A stretch of DNA of 46,602 bases from Pseudobacteriovorax antillogorgiicola (GTDB lineage: Bacteria; Bdellovibrionota_B; Oligoflexia; Oligoflexales; RGVZ01). Positions 10,089-16,784 of the stretch are shown piece after piece. Position numbers and translations under genes: made by a program. A model generated the notes under the pieces. The model saw only the letters and a list, made by a program, of their open reading frames with translations, was not told the origin of the DNA and made no database searches. Numbering within the stretch: position 1 is the stretch's first letter; each line of letters starts with the position of its first letter. The stretch lies in the NCBI GenBank assembly GCA_945865565.1, contig CAMBEK010000012.1:1-46602 (forward strand), in the 5' to 3' direction.

Positions 10089-10283
10089 TCAAACCATCTT
10101 GCGAAGCTTCTTCAGAACACGTTTGCGGGCGGCGATGGCTTTTTTCTTGCGACGAACCGAAGGCTTTTCGTAGTGCTCACGTTTGCGAACATCAGAAAGA
10201 ACACCCGATTTTTCACATTGCTTCTTGAAGCGGCGCATGGCGCCCTCGAAAGCTTCTCCGTCTCTGAGGCGAATGCCTGGCAT
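10089..10283 (-). CDS. rpsU: 30S ribosomal protein S21
   Basis: A 64-residue, strongly basic protein with the S21 signature: an acidic-then-basic N-terminal helix with F-E-x-A-x-R-R-F-K-K, then the H-Y-E-K-P-S-x-x-R-K-K-K segment and an Arg/Lys-rich tail. It is part of the small-subunit platform near the anti-Shine-Dalgarno region. The ATG is preceded by AGGGAG at good spacing. First gene of the conserved rpsU-dnaG-rpoD order. Only 38 bp separate it from the secreted-protein gene upstream on the same strand, so it may share that transcript or have a promoter inside that gene. Confidence 0.97.
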   Translation of the reverse strand: MPGIRLRDGEAFEGAMRRFKKQCEKSGVLSDVRKREHYEKPSVRRKKKAIAARKRVLKKLRKMV

Positions 10284-10321
10284 TGCAACTCCCTAAAAAA
10301 GAAACAAGATCAGTCTCGCCG

Positions 10322-11470
10322 CTACTTTTCAGCCGTTAGTCTGACAGCAAGGCGATCTCCGTATTCGCACAAATTTTTGACGTTCGCTACAACTAAATAT
10401 CGGGGCTTTGCTGGATTGTCCTTCGCCGCCTGGACGATTCCTACCAAAGAATTGGGGCGGGGATCCTTGCAGACGTTACGGGGATCCTTCTCATCGTCGA
10501 ATTCGACGAAGTCGGTGTTCGCGACAAAAGCCGTGGTGTCGTTCTTGATGATCGCATGGTATCCGCTGCCGCCGGCGTTCAATGTGTCGATTAATTTTGT
10601 GACCAGATCCTTGGTGGTCAGGTCTTTAAAGTTGGGTCGGAAATGGGCGATCCCAAAGTATGGGGTAACTTCGGCGCTCGCTTTGTCGATCAGATAGAAG
10701 GCACTCAGACCCGAAAATGCTTTTCCAAGCTGTCCGTCGAAGTCGCAAGCTGCAGCTGGAAAGAACACCGTTGCCTTTGACCCGTCTAGCCCGCCAAAAA
10801 TCCTGCCAAATCGAGGGGTTCCAACGCCTTTTTTGCTATCCGCCTTGGTCACATCTTCCATCTGAAGGGCTTTGCCAAGATCCTGTGCAGAAAGTGGGCT
10901 GAGGGTCTTGAAGACCTTGGGGTGGTTCCCAAACAAGATGTACTGGGACTCAAGGGGGTTGAGAATGGCCTTATTAAGGCGATCGCAGTCGAAGTTGGGT
11001 GGGTCTAGAGTGGCTGCCGACTGCATCTTGTTCATTCCGATGCCGCCGAAAAAAAGTTGATTGTCGCTCACAAAAAACGGTACGGGTTGCTCACGGTCAA
11101 AAGATGCTGCCACCAGAAGTTTTTTGCAGGCAACCAGGGCGCCGGAAGGGTCTTTTCTTGTGGTCGCCGCGGCTTCGATTGCCTGGCGCTTGCACTGGCT
11201 GTAGAGGCTGATGGCCGGAAAGCGTTCGCGGCAGGCCTCGACGGCGGCAGAGAATTTTACCTGATTGATCAGCTTGGAATTCAAGGCAGTGATTGCTGCC
11301 TGCTGACATTCCTTGTAATTGGCATTGGCGGTTTTGATACGCTTTACCGCGGCAGGGTTCAGTCCCGCGATGGGCGCAGCCAGGGCGTTAAGAGGGCTGA
11401 CGGTGCACAACGCCGCAATAGCGGCGGCGGTCAGGACGGCTCGGGCGATATTCGGGTGCAAAGTATTCAT
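10322..11470 (-). CDS. Secreted protein of unknown function
   Basis: 382 residues with a clear Sec signal peptide: N-terminal Arg10, a hydrophobic Ala/Leu core and an A-L-A cleavage site near residue 31. The mature part begins with Cys-containing helical segments (Y-K-E-C-Q-Q-A-A and Y-S-Q-C-K-R-Q-A) that look like an internal duplication. A mixed alpha/beta region follows with further Cys, of the kind that could form disulphides in the periplasm. No catalytic motif or family is recognisable. It lies 38 bp upstream of rpsU on the same strand and diverges from yajQ across 82 bp. Confidence 0.8.
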   Translation of the reverse strand: MNTLHPNIARAVLTAAAIAALCTVSPLNALAAPIAGLNPAAVKRIKTANANYKECQQAAITALNSKLINQVKFSAAVEACRERFPAISLYSQCKRQAIEAAATTRKDPSGALVACKKLLVAASFDREQPVPFFVSDNQLFFGGIGMNKMQSAATLDPPNFDCDRLNKAILNPLESQYILFGNHPKVFKTLSPLSAQDLGKALQMEDVTKADSKKGVGTPRFGRIFGGLDGSKATVFFPAAACDFDGQLGKAFSGLSAFYLIDKASAEVTPYFGIAHFRPNFKDLTTKDLVTKLIDTLNAGGSGYHAIIKNDTTAFVANTDFVEFDDEKDPRNVCKDPRPNSLVGIVQAAKDNPAKPRYLVVANVKNLCEYGDRLAVRLTAEK

Positions 11471-11552
11471 GTATCCAATTTAAGGTAACCGCGGGTAATT
11501 TCAAAGTTTTGAATCAGTGATCCTGTCTTTGTGGGAATCTGGGGAGAGTAAA

Positions 11553-12044
11553 ATGCCTTCTTTTGACATCGTCAGCGAAATCGACATGATGGAAGTGGAA
11601 AATGCCATCAACCAGGCCCAGAAGGAGATCGCACAGCGGTTTGACTTCCGTGGCGGGAAAAGCTCCATTGAACTGGACAAGGCTGGCAAGAAGATCAAGA
11701 TCATCGCGGACGATGAGCTGAAACTTCGGTCGATCCACCAAATCATATCGGCCAAAATGGCAAAACGTGACCTGGACCTGCGGGCCTTGAAGTACGGCAA
11801 GGAAGAAGCAGCAACAGGCAACGCCATCCGGCAGACGCTCGACATCAAGGCGGGAATGGAAAAAGAAGAGGCCAAGGAAGTCACCAAGGCTATAAAAGAT
11901 TCGAAATTGAAGGTTCAGGTAGAGATTCAGGGCGAGCAGGTCCGCGTCACGGCAAAGAGCATTGATGAACTTCAGGGTGCCATTGCCATGCTCCGGGGCA
12001 AGGAACTCAAGTTCCCCCTGCAATTCATCAACATGCGTAGCTAA
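11553..12044 (+). CDS. yajQ: YajQ family nucleotide-binding protein
   Basis: 163 residues, the usual YajQ length, starting M-P-S-F-D-I-V-S-E-I-D. It contains the family's R-F-D-F-R-G segment, K-x-I-x-I-x-A-D-D-E and a C-terminal V-R-V-T-A-K-S-I-D-E-L-Q. The family has two ferredoxin-like halves; members bind nucleic acid and, in Xanthomonas, cyclic di-GMP. It is probably cytoplasmic. I start at the ATG at 11553, seven bases after GGGGAG; an upstream in-frame ATG at 11517 has no such site and would add residues absent from the family. Confidence 0.95.
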   Translation: MPSFDIVSEIDMMEVENAINQAQKEIAQRFDFRGGKSSIELDKAGKKIKIIADDELKLRSIHQIISAKMAKRDLDLRALKYGKEEAATGNAIRQTLDIKAGMEKEEAKEVTKAIKDSKLKVQVEIQGEQVRVTAKSIDELQGAIAMLRGKELKFPLQFINMRS

Positions 12045-12072
12045 TTTACTTTTTTTCAGACGGGTATCACAC

Positions 12073-13191
12073 ATGGGTTTCAATTGCGGGATCGTCGGAC
12101 TTCCTAACGTCGGCAAATCCACCATCTTCAACGCGCTCACTGCTGCCGGTGCCGCATCGGCGAATTATCCATTTTGTACGATTGAACCAAATGTGGGCCG
12201 GGTGGATGTTCCTGATCCACGCCTTCAAGTTATTGCTGATTTGGTTAAAACTAAGGTGCTCATTCCGACCAGCATGGAGTTTGTGGACATCGCCGGTCTT
12301 GTTCGCGGGGCTTCCAGGGGCGAGGGTCTTGGGAACCAGTTCCTCGGTCACATCCGCGCAACCGATGCCATTGCCCATGTTGTGCGCTGCTTTGAGTCAA
12401 CAGATATCATTCATGTCGAAGGCTCTGTCGGCCCGACCCGTGACATTGAGACCATTCAGACGGAACTTGTCTATGCCGACGTAAGCACTGTTGAGGCGGG
12501 TTTGGAAAGATACCGTCGCCTTGCGAAGAGTGGTCAAAAGAAGATCACTGCCATTTTGAGCATGCTGGAGGCACTGAATGCGCACTTGCAGCTGCTTCAT
12601 CCAGCCAGGACCTTCAGTGTCGAGCCGTTTGTGGGCGACATTTTGGAAGTGCGCGATGCGTTCAATGAACTGCATCTTTTGACTTCAAAGCGTGTTCTCT
12701 ACGTGTGCAATGTGGATGAAGACATGGCCGCCGGTGATGCGGACAACAATCTCACCCTTGAAGTTAAAGAGTACGCGAAAAAAGAAGGCGCACAGGTTGT
12801 CATCATCTGCGGCAAGATTGAAGAAGAGTTGGGCCAACTTGATGCGGATTCGCGCAAGGAACTGATTGAGTCTCTGGGGATGAAAGAGCCAGGCTTGAAC
12901 CGTATGATCCGTGCGGGTTATGAGACGTTGAGCCTGCAAACCTATTTTACCGCCGGCGAGAAGGAAGTCCATGCCTGGACGATCCATTTAGGAGACAAGG
13001 CCCCGCGCGCAGCTGGTTGTATTCACTCCGACTTCGAACGCGGGTTCATTTGTGCTGAAGTATATTCCGTTGATGATTTGGTCAAAGTCGGATCCCGGCC
13101 CAAGCTCAAGGAGATGGGGCTGATGCGAATTGAGGGCAAGGAATACGTGGTCAAGGATGGCGACGTGATGGATTTCCGTTTCAACGTTTAG
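12073..13191 (+). CDS. ychF: Ribosome-associated ATPase YchF (Obg family)
   Basis: 372 residues. The P-loop G-L-P-N-V-G-K-S is at residues 8-15, the switch II-like D-I-A-G-L-V at about 73-78, and the G4 position reads N-V-D-E rather than N-K-x-D, the change that gives YchF/OLA1 proteins ATP preference. A TGS domain ends the chain (F-T-A-G-E-K-E-V-H-A-W-T, then F-I-C-A-E-V) and the terminus F-x-F-N-V is that of full-length YchF. A longer open frame reaches upstream into yajQ, but homology starts at the ATG at 12073. The stop codon is the last three bases before the insertion sequence. Involved in translation and stress response. Confidence 0.97.
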   Translation: MGFNCGIVGLPNVGKSTIFNALTAAGAASANYPFCTIEPNVGRVDVPDPRLQVIADLVKTKVLIPTSMEFVDIAGLVRGASRGEGLGNQFLGHIRATDAIAHVVRCFESTDIIHVEGSVGPTRDIETIQTELVYADVSTVEAGLERYRRLAKSGQKKITAILSMLEALNAHLQLLHPARTFSVEPFVGDILEVRDAFNELHLLTSKRVLYVCNVDEDMAAGDADNNLTLEVKEYAKKEGAQVVIICGKIEEELGQLDADSRKELIESLGMKEPGLNRMIRAGYETLSLQTYFTAGEKEVHAWTIHLGDKAPRAAGCIHSDFERGFICAEVYSVDDLVKVGSRPKLKEMGLMRIEGKEYVVKDGDVMDFRFNV

Positions 13192-13216
13192 AAACTGCTC
13201 TACATCGCTGCGCCTG
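13192..13216. repeat. Left terminal inverted repeat of the IS
   Basis: Begins AAACTGCTCTAC immediately after the ychF stop codon and matches the reverse complement of 14199-14223 at 24 of 25 bases, the single mismatch being C/G at base 15. Confidence 0.93.
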
Positions 13217-14132
13217 GTGGGGCCACCGCCAGCACACCAAGCGGCCAGACCTTCTGCGCCCCTCGACCTTGGTGCTTCAAATCAATCATCGCATTATGCG
13301 CGCCGACGTAAAGATCCAGGCGGCACTGCAGCCGGTCCACACGTTTGGTCGTGCACCACGTCCGGCGCGACAGGCATTTCACGTTGTCACGCACCATGGC
13401 GCAGGTGTGGTTCAGGGAAAACAGCGGATCCCGACCGCCGGCTTTCAGCTCGCCTTGGCCGACGACGCACCCTCTGCGCCCCTTGAAGGTCTTGTGTTCT
13501 GCGCCGGGCAGGTGTTTTCGCACAAGTTTGGGATAGCGCGGACATTGATCGGACTTCACAAGGAGGTCCGCAGAGGCCACGTGCGAGATCGTCGCCAAAG
13601 CCATACCCAGAGCATGTTTCCGGCGATCAACTCGTTTGCCATAGCGACGCCGCGAGATGGCGGCACGGCGCCCCTTGGCGGGCATGCTGGCCGCAGTGGC
13701 CGACAAGATGATGCGGCTGCCCTCTTCGACGGCCACGGCGATGGCAACGGGCTTGCACTTGCTGTGTTCAAAAGCCTCCATTTCGTCAAAAACAGCAGCT
13801 TTTACAGATTTTCTCATCCCGGCCAGGCGCGCGGCGTGGGCCGCCTGCGAGAATTTCGCCATGCGCACCAGCTTGCGTGCCACGGTGATTTGCGTCGTCG
13901 AACACAGTTTTGCAGCGCGGCGCTGGGAAACTCCCGAAATCAGAAGCATGAAAATTGGATGGTGTAAATCAGGCCGTTTTTGGCCCTCGTCGAGGGAGCC
14001 AGATGTCTGGGAAAACTGGGACTTACAGGACTTGCAGAGGAACCTCTGACGCTTTTCAGTAGGCGTATTTTTTCGCTGAAAATATCCCTTTTTGATGACT
14101 GAAAGTGATGTCTCGCAACGTGGGCAGCGCAT
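13200..14132 (-). CDS. IS1-like transposase
   Basis: 310 residues. An N-terminal zinc ribbon (C-P-R-C then C-K-S-C) is followed by a helix-turn-helix (S-Q-R-R-A-A-K-L-C-S-T-T-Q-I-T-V). The catalytic part has F-D-E-M-E-A-F-E (first acidic residues), then K-S-D-Q-C-P-R-Y-P (second Asp), then a basic segment with L-N-H-T-C-A-M-V-R-D-N and L-S-R-R-T-W corresponding to the IS1 InsB C-terminus. At the place of the third IS1 acidic residue I see Asn/His, with Asp/Glu nearby, so the exact triad is uncertain. The ATG at 14132 follows AAAGGAGG by five bases; GTG codons upstream are poorer. One continuous frame, no programmed frameshift needed. Confidence 0.87.
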   Translation of the reverse strand: MRCPRCETSLSVIKKGYFQRKNTPTEKRQRFLCKSCKSQFSQTSGSLDEGQKRPDLHHPIFMLLISGVSQRRAAKLCSTTQITVARKLVRMAKFSQAAHAARLAGMRKSVKAAVFDEMEAFEHSKCKPVAIAVAVEEGSRIILSATAASMPAKGRRAAISRRRYGKRVDRRKHALGMALATISHVASADLLVKSDQCPRYPKLVRKHLPGAEHKTFKGRRGCVVGQGELKAGGRDPLFSLNHTCAMVRDNVKCLSRRTWCTTKRVDRLQCRLDLYVGAHNAMIDLKHQGRGAQKVWPLGVLAVAPPGAAM

Positions 14133-14198
14133 GTGCACCTCCTTTATGGAGGGCACTGTGAATGCGCGGGGGGCGTGGCTTGAAGTGGCTTTTGATGT

Positions 14199-14223
14199 CA
14201 GGCGCAGCCATGTAGAGCAGTTT
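14199..14223. repeat. Right terminal inverted repeat of the IS
   Basis: Reads CAGGCGCAGCCATGTAGAGC then AGTTT; inverse of the left end with one mismatch. It ends one base before the stop codon of the crotonase-family gene on the minus strand. Confidence 0.93.
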
Positions 14224-14224
14224 A

Positions 14225-15025
14225 TTAAAATGTAGCCAGAAAATTCTTATGTGACGGGTTCATCCATATTTTTCCGAACAACTCGAGTTCTGCGCTATAC
14301 GCAGCCCCGGGATGCGCATCCGTTGCAATCCGGAACATCTCTTTCTGTGCTGCAATGGCCCGTGGCTCCAAATTGATGATTTCGCGCGTGGTCTGGGCTA
14401 TCAAATCTGCAAGCTGTTTTTCGTCGGCAACAACATTGTGCAGCAGTCCGAGTCGCAAGCATTCGTCTGCCAAAATATCACCGCCAAGATAAATCAAACG
14501 CTGCGCATTGGCTTTTCCAATCAAGTCGACCAGCCTTTTTGTTCCACCGTATCCTGTGGCAAGTCCGACGCGGAGTTGGCGAAATTCAAATCGTGTCATC
14601 TTGGTACCAAATCGCAGGTCTGCCGCCAGTGCCAGTTCTGCTCCGCCCCCGATGGCTGCTCCGTGGATCGAGGCAATTACTGGAATCGGCAGTTCCTCAA
14701 GGCACCGGCAAAAACGATTGAGCATCGCAGCATAATTGCGGCCCTGGCCTTCGCCAGTCAGTGTCGCTAATTCTTTCATGTCCCCGCCCGCAATCCAGAC
14801 TGGCGATCGGCCCCGACGTGAAGGTTCCGCGTGGAGCACGAGGGCGCGGACTGGTAACACGTTGGATGCAGGCGCAGCCTGCCAATCCACGAGACGCCGG
14901 TGCAGGTCATCAACACATTCGTTCAATTCGCGGGCCAAGGTTGTGCCCAGAGCATTAAAACGTTCTGGACGATTTATGGTCCAAGTCTCAACGCGCCCTG
15001 ATTCCGATACCTGCACGAATGACAT
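14225..15025 (-). CDS. Enoyl-CoA hydratase/isomerase (crotonase) family protein
   Basis: 266 residues. The oxyanion-hole segments are present: W-I-A-G-G-D-M-K-E-L and H-G-A-A-I-G-G-G-A-E-L. The Glu of G-G-G-A-E-L aligns with catalytic Glu144 of rat mitochondrial hydratase, but the place of Glu164 (F-x-x-x-E before the V-G-L segment) holds Gln (F-R-Q-L-R-V-G-L). Simple hydratase activity is therefore doubtful; another crotonase reaction (isomerase, thioesterase or hydrolase type) is possible. The ATG at 15025 follows AGGGAG. The gene ends F-L-A-T-F and TAA right beside the insertion sequence, so its last few residues may have been altered by the insertion. Confidence 0.88.
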   Translation of the reverse strand: MSFVQVSESGRVETWTINRPERFNALGTTLARELNECVDDLHRRLVDWQAAPASNVLPVRALVLHAEPSRRGRSPVWIAGGDMKELATLTGEGQGRNYAAMLNRFCRCLEELPIPVIASIHGAAIGGGAELALAADLRFGTKMTRFEFRQLRVGLATGYGGTKRLVDLIGKANAQRLIYLGGDILADECLRLGLLHNVVADEKQLADLIAQTTREIINLEPRAIAAQKEMFRIATDAHPGAAYSAELELFGKIWMNPSHKNFLATF

Positions 15026-15064
15026 CACATTCTCCCTTAACGGCCCGTGAAGACTCCGGATGAT

Positions 15065-15092
15065 CCCATTTTTTATCCGAATATAAAATGGG
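15065..15092. promoter_or_regulatory. Perfect 8-bp inverted repeat in the divergent crotonase/aroK promoter region
   Basis: CCCATTTT at 15065-15072 is repeated inverted as AAAATGGG at 15085-15092, with a 12-base AT-rich centre. It lies in the 163-bp gap between two divergent genes, where an operator would be expected. A transcribed hairpin is the alternative. No regulator is identified. A TAGAAT at 15152-15157 could be the aroK -10 box, without a convincing -35. Confidence 0.4.
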
Positions 15093-15188
15093 CCGAGATC
15101 AGGGGCGGCTCCAATCGTGGTCCCATCCTGCTCTTTTTATGCAATCTGGGCTAGAATGAAATGACCAAATAGATCGAGAGGTTAGGTC

Positions 15189-15818
15189 TTGGAATTGCCT
15201 CAAGAAAAGTCATACGCAAACATCATCCTTGTCGGCGTGATGGGCAGTGGAAAATCCGCTGTTGGACCTCTTTTGGCGCACATGCTTGGGTTCGGTTTTC
15301 TCGACACGGATGCTGAAGTGGAGCGCATGACCAGAAAACCGGTTGCCCGGATTTTCATGGAGCAAGGTGAAGCCGGTTTTCGTGATCTTGAACGTAAGGT
15401 TGTTGCGCGGGTGGCAAATGCGCGCCGCCATGTGATTGCGACTGGTGGTGGAGCAGTGGGCGATGAAGGTTCTTGGCAAGAGCTGACGAAGCACGGCCTT
15501 GTCGTTTGGTTGAATCCGCCGGTGGACGAAATTGTTCGCAGGATGGCCCCCGGGCCAAAGGCCCTGCAGGGGCTGATAAGGCGCCCGTTCTTGGATGATC
15601 TCGCCGACATATCGGGTTTACCGCCGGGGACCAAAGGACCCGCCCTTCAGCAATTCATGGAAGAGAAACGCAAGCGTCTCGCAGACAGGATCAAGGCTTT
15701 GCTGGGTCAGCGTCTTGAGCGTTACCGTCAGGCGTCGATTGTTGTGGAGCCTGAGTTTGAATTGCCTGAGACAACCGCGCGAAATATCGCAGCGCAGTTT
15801 GCCCTGTTGGAGTCTTGA
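15189..15818 (+). CDS. aroK: Shikimate kinase
   Basis: 209 residues. Phosphorylates shikimate at the 3-hydroxyl with ATP, fifth step of the chorismate pathway, in the cytosol. The Walker A G-V-M-G-S-G-K-S is at 16-23, the shikimate-binding D-T-D at 39-41, F-R-D-L-E with Arg65, and G-G-G at 86-88. The lid region (R-R-P-F-L-D-D onward) has an extra stretch, making the protein longer than the ~173 residues of E. coli AroK. The start is TTG at 15189, behind GAGAGG; there is no in-frame ATG before the P-loop. The stop overlaps the gspC start (TGATG), so it heads the secretion operon. Confidence 0.94.
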   Translation: MELPQEKSYANIILVGVMGSGKSAVGPLLAHMLGFGFLDTDAEVERMTRKPVARIFMEQGEAGFRDLERKVVARVANARRHVIATGGGAVGDEGSWQELTKHGLVVWLNPPVDEIVRRMAPGPKALQGLIRRPFLDDLADISGLPPGTKGPALQQFMEEKRKRLADRIKALLGQRLERYRQASIVVEPEFELPETTARNIAAQFALLES

Positions 15819-16783
15819 TGGATATCGAGACCATAGCAAAAAGGCTTGCTCCCTTGCCTTGGCGGAAAATAGCCATTGCATTGGGTGCGTCTTTTCTTGG
15901 TGCAACGGTGGTGTCGACAATTGTGGCTTATGTTCTCGCTCCGACTGACCCGAAGAAGCTCCTTGGTGCGGAAAACCAGCAGGCCTCTGTGACAGTGCCG
16001 GAGCCATCAGTGACATTGGCCCAGGCTGTGGTTGATGAAATTCTTAAACGCAATATTTTCAATTCCGAGGGCAAGCTGGATGACGAAAAAGGTCGCGCGA
16101 AAACGGGTGAGGATTTGGCATTAACTGACCTGCCGATTCATGTCATCGGGATCATCTACGGAGGCGATCCATACACTGGAATCGCGTTGGTTGAGAATAC
16201 AACCAAGAAGAGTGCGAACAGTTTCTTGGTGGGTGATCAAGTCGAATCGGATGCGACACTCGACAGGATTGAAATTGACCGGATCATTCTTTTGCGTGCA
16301 GACGGACGCAAGGAAATCGCGGTTTTGGATCGTCAGGATATTATCCGGTCCTCTCGAAAAAAAGGCAGGATTCGCGCCAAGGGCGAGGCAGGCGGAGAAC
16401 GTGGCTTTGCGACCGAGGCACCTGGAGAGTCATTCAAGGAGCCAGGATTTGATCGCAAGGGTGGAAATATCGAGATGTCGGTGGATTATAAAAACAAGCT
16501 TCTATCGACAGATTTCGCTCAGGTTTTACAGGATGCAAAGGCATCACCCAACGTGGTCGATGGTGAGTTGAAAGGCTTTAAATTAGACCGGATCCGGAGC
16601 GATTCAATTTATCAGAAGGCAGGATTGCAGAACGGTGATGTGGTGGAGGAGATCAACGGGATTCCACTGACAGACACATCCCAGGCAATCAAGTTGCTGC
16701 AATCATTGCGCAACGAGGGTGACATCGAAGTCAGATTTTCGCGAAGCGGTGCCAAACAGAACCTGAACATGAAAGTGAAGTGA
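15818..16783 (+). CDS. gspC: Type II secretion protein GspC, first copy
   Basis: 321 residues. A short cytoplasmic N-terminus, one TM helix (about 22-42), a linker, the R-N-I-F-N-S motif that opens the homology region, the HR domain (L-P-I-H-V-I-G-I-I-Y-G-G) and a C-terminal PDZ domain (K-A-G-L-Q-N-G-D-V-V-E-E-I-N-G). GspC spans the inner membrane and links the platform to the secretin: the HR domain touches GspD N0 and the PDZ is implicated in substrate selection. The ATG at 15818 overlaps the aroK stop, so translation is probably coupled. A second GspC-like gene follows directly. Confidence 0.9.
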   Translation: MDIETIAKRLAPLPWRKIAIALGASFLGATVVSTIVAYVLAPTDPKKLLGAENQQASVTVPEPSVTLAQAVVDEILKRNIFNSEGKLDDEKGRAKTGEDLALTDLPIHVIGIIYGGDPYTGIALVENTTKKSANSFLVGDQVESDATLDRIEIDRIILLRADGRKEIAVLDRQDIIRSSRKKGRIRAKGEAGGERGFATEAPGESFKEPGFDRKGGNIEMSVDYKNKLLSTDFAQVLQDAKASPNVVDGELKGFKLDRIRSDSIYQKAGLQNGDVVEEINGIPLTDTSQAIKLLQSLRNEGDIEVRFSRSGAKQNLNMKVK

Positions 16784-16784
16784 G

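Larger units (their letters stand above)
13192..14223 (-). mobile_element. IS1-like insertion sequence, intact
   Basis: A 1032-bp element bounded by inverted repeats that match at 24 of 25 positions and holding one transposase gene that nearly fills it. The transposase stop codon lies inside the left repeat. Size, single gene, zinc-ribbon plus helix-turn-helix plus DDE-like domain and terminal repeats all fit an IS1-type element. The flanks show only a doubtful direct repeat (TTTAGAAA versus TTTATTAA, overlapping the repeat tips). It fills the whole space between ychF and the convergent crotonase gene. Confidence 0.88.

Noticed and set aside
10063-10092. TTG start for DnaG at 10092
   Set aside because: It overlaps the rpsU stop and adds ten residues with no family match; the ATG at 10062 fits better.
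11962-12072. Longer N-terminus for YchF
   Set aside because: The extra 37 codons overlap the end of yajQ and the YchF homology starts at M-G-F-N-C-G-I-V-G.
13269-13967. 232-codon plus-strand open frame inside the insertion sequence
   Set aside because: It is antisense to the transposase, which has zinc-ribbon, HTH and catalytic motifs; the plus frame has none.
13187-14229. Clean target-site duplication of the IS
   Set aside because: The best pair (TTTAGAAA and TTTATTAA) matches at six of eight bases and overlaps the repeat tips, so I do not annotate it.
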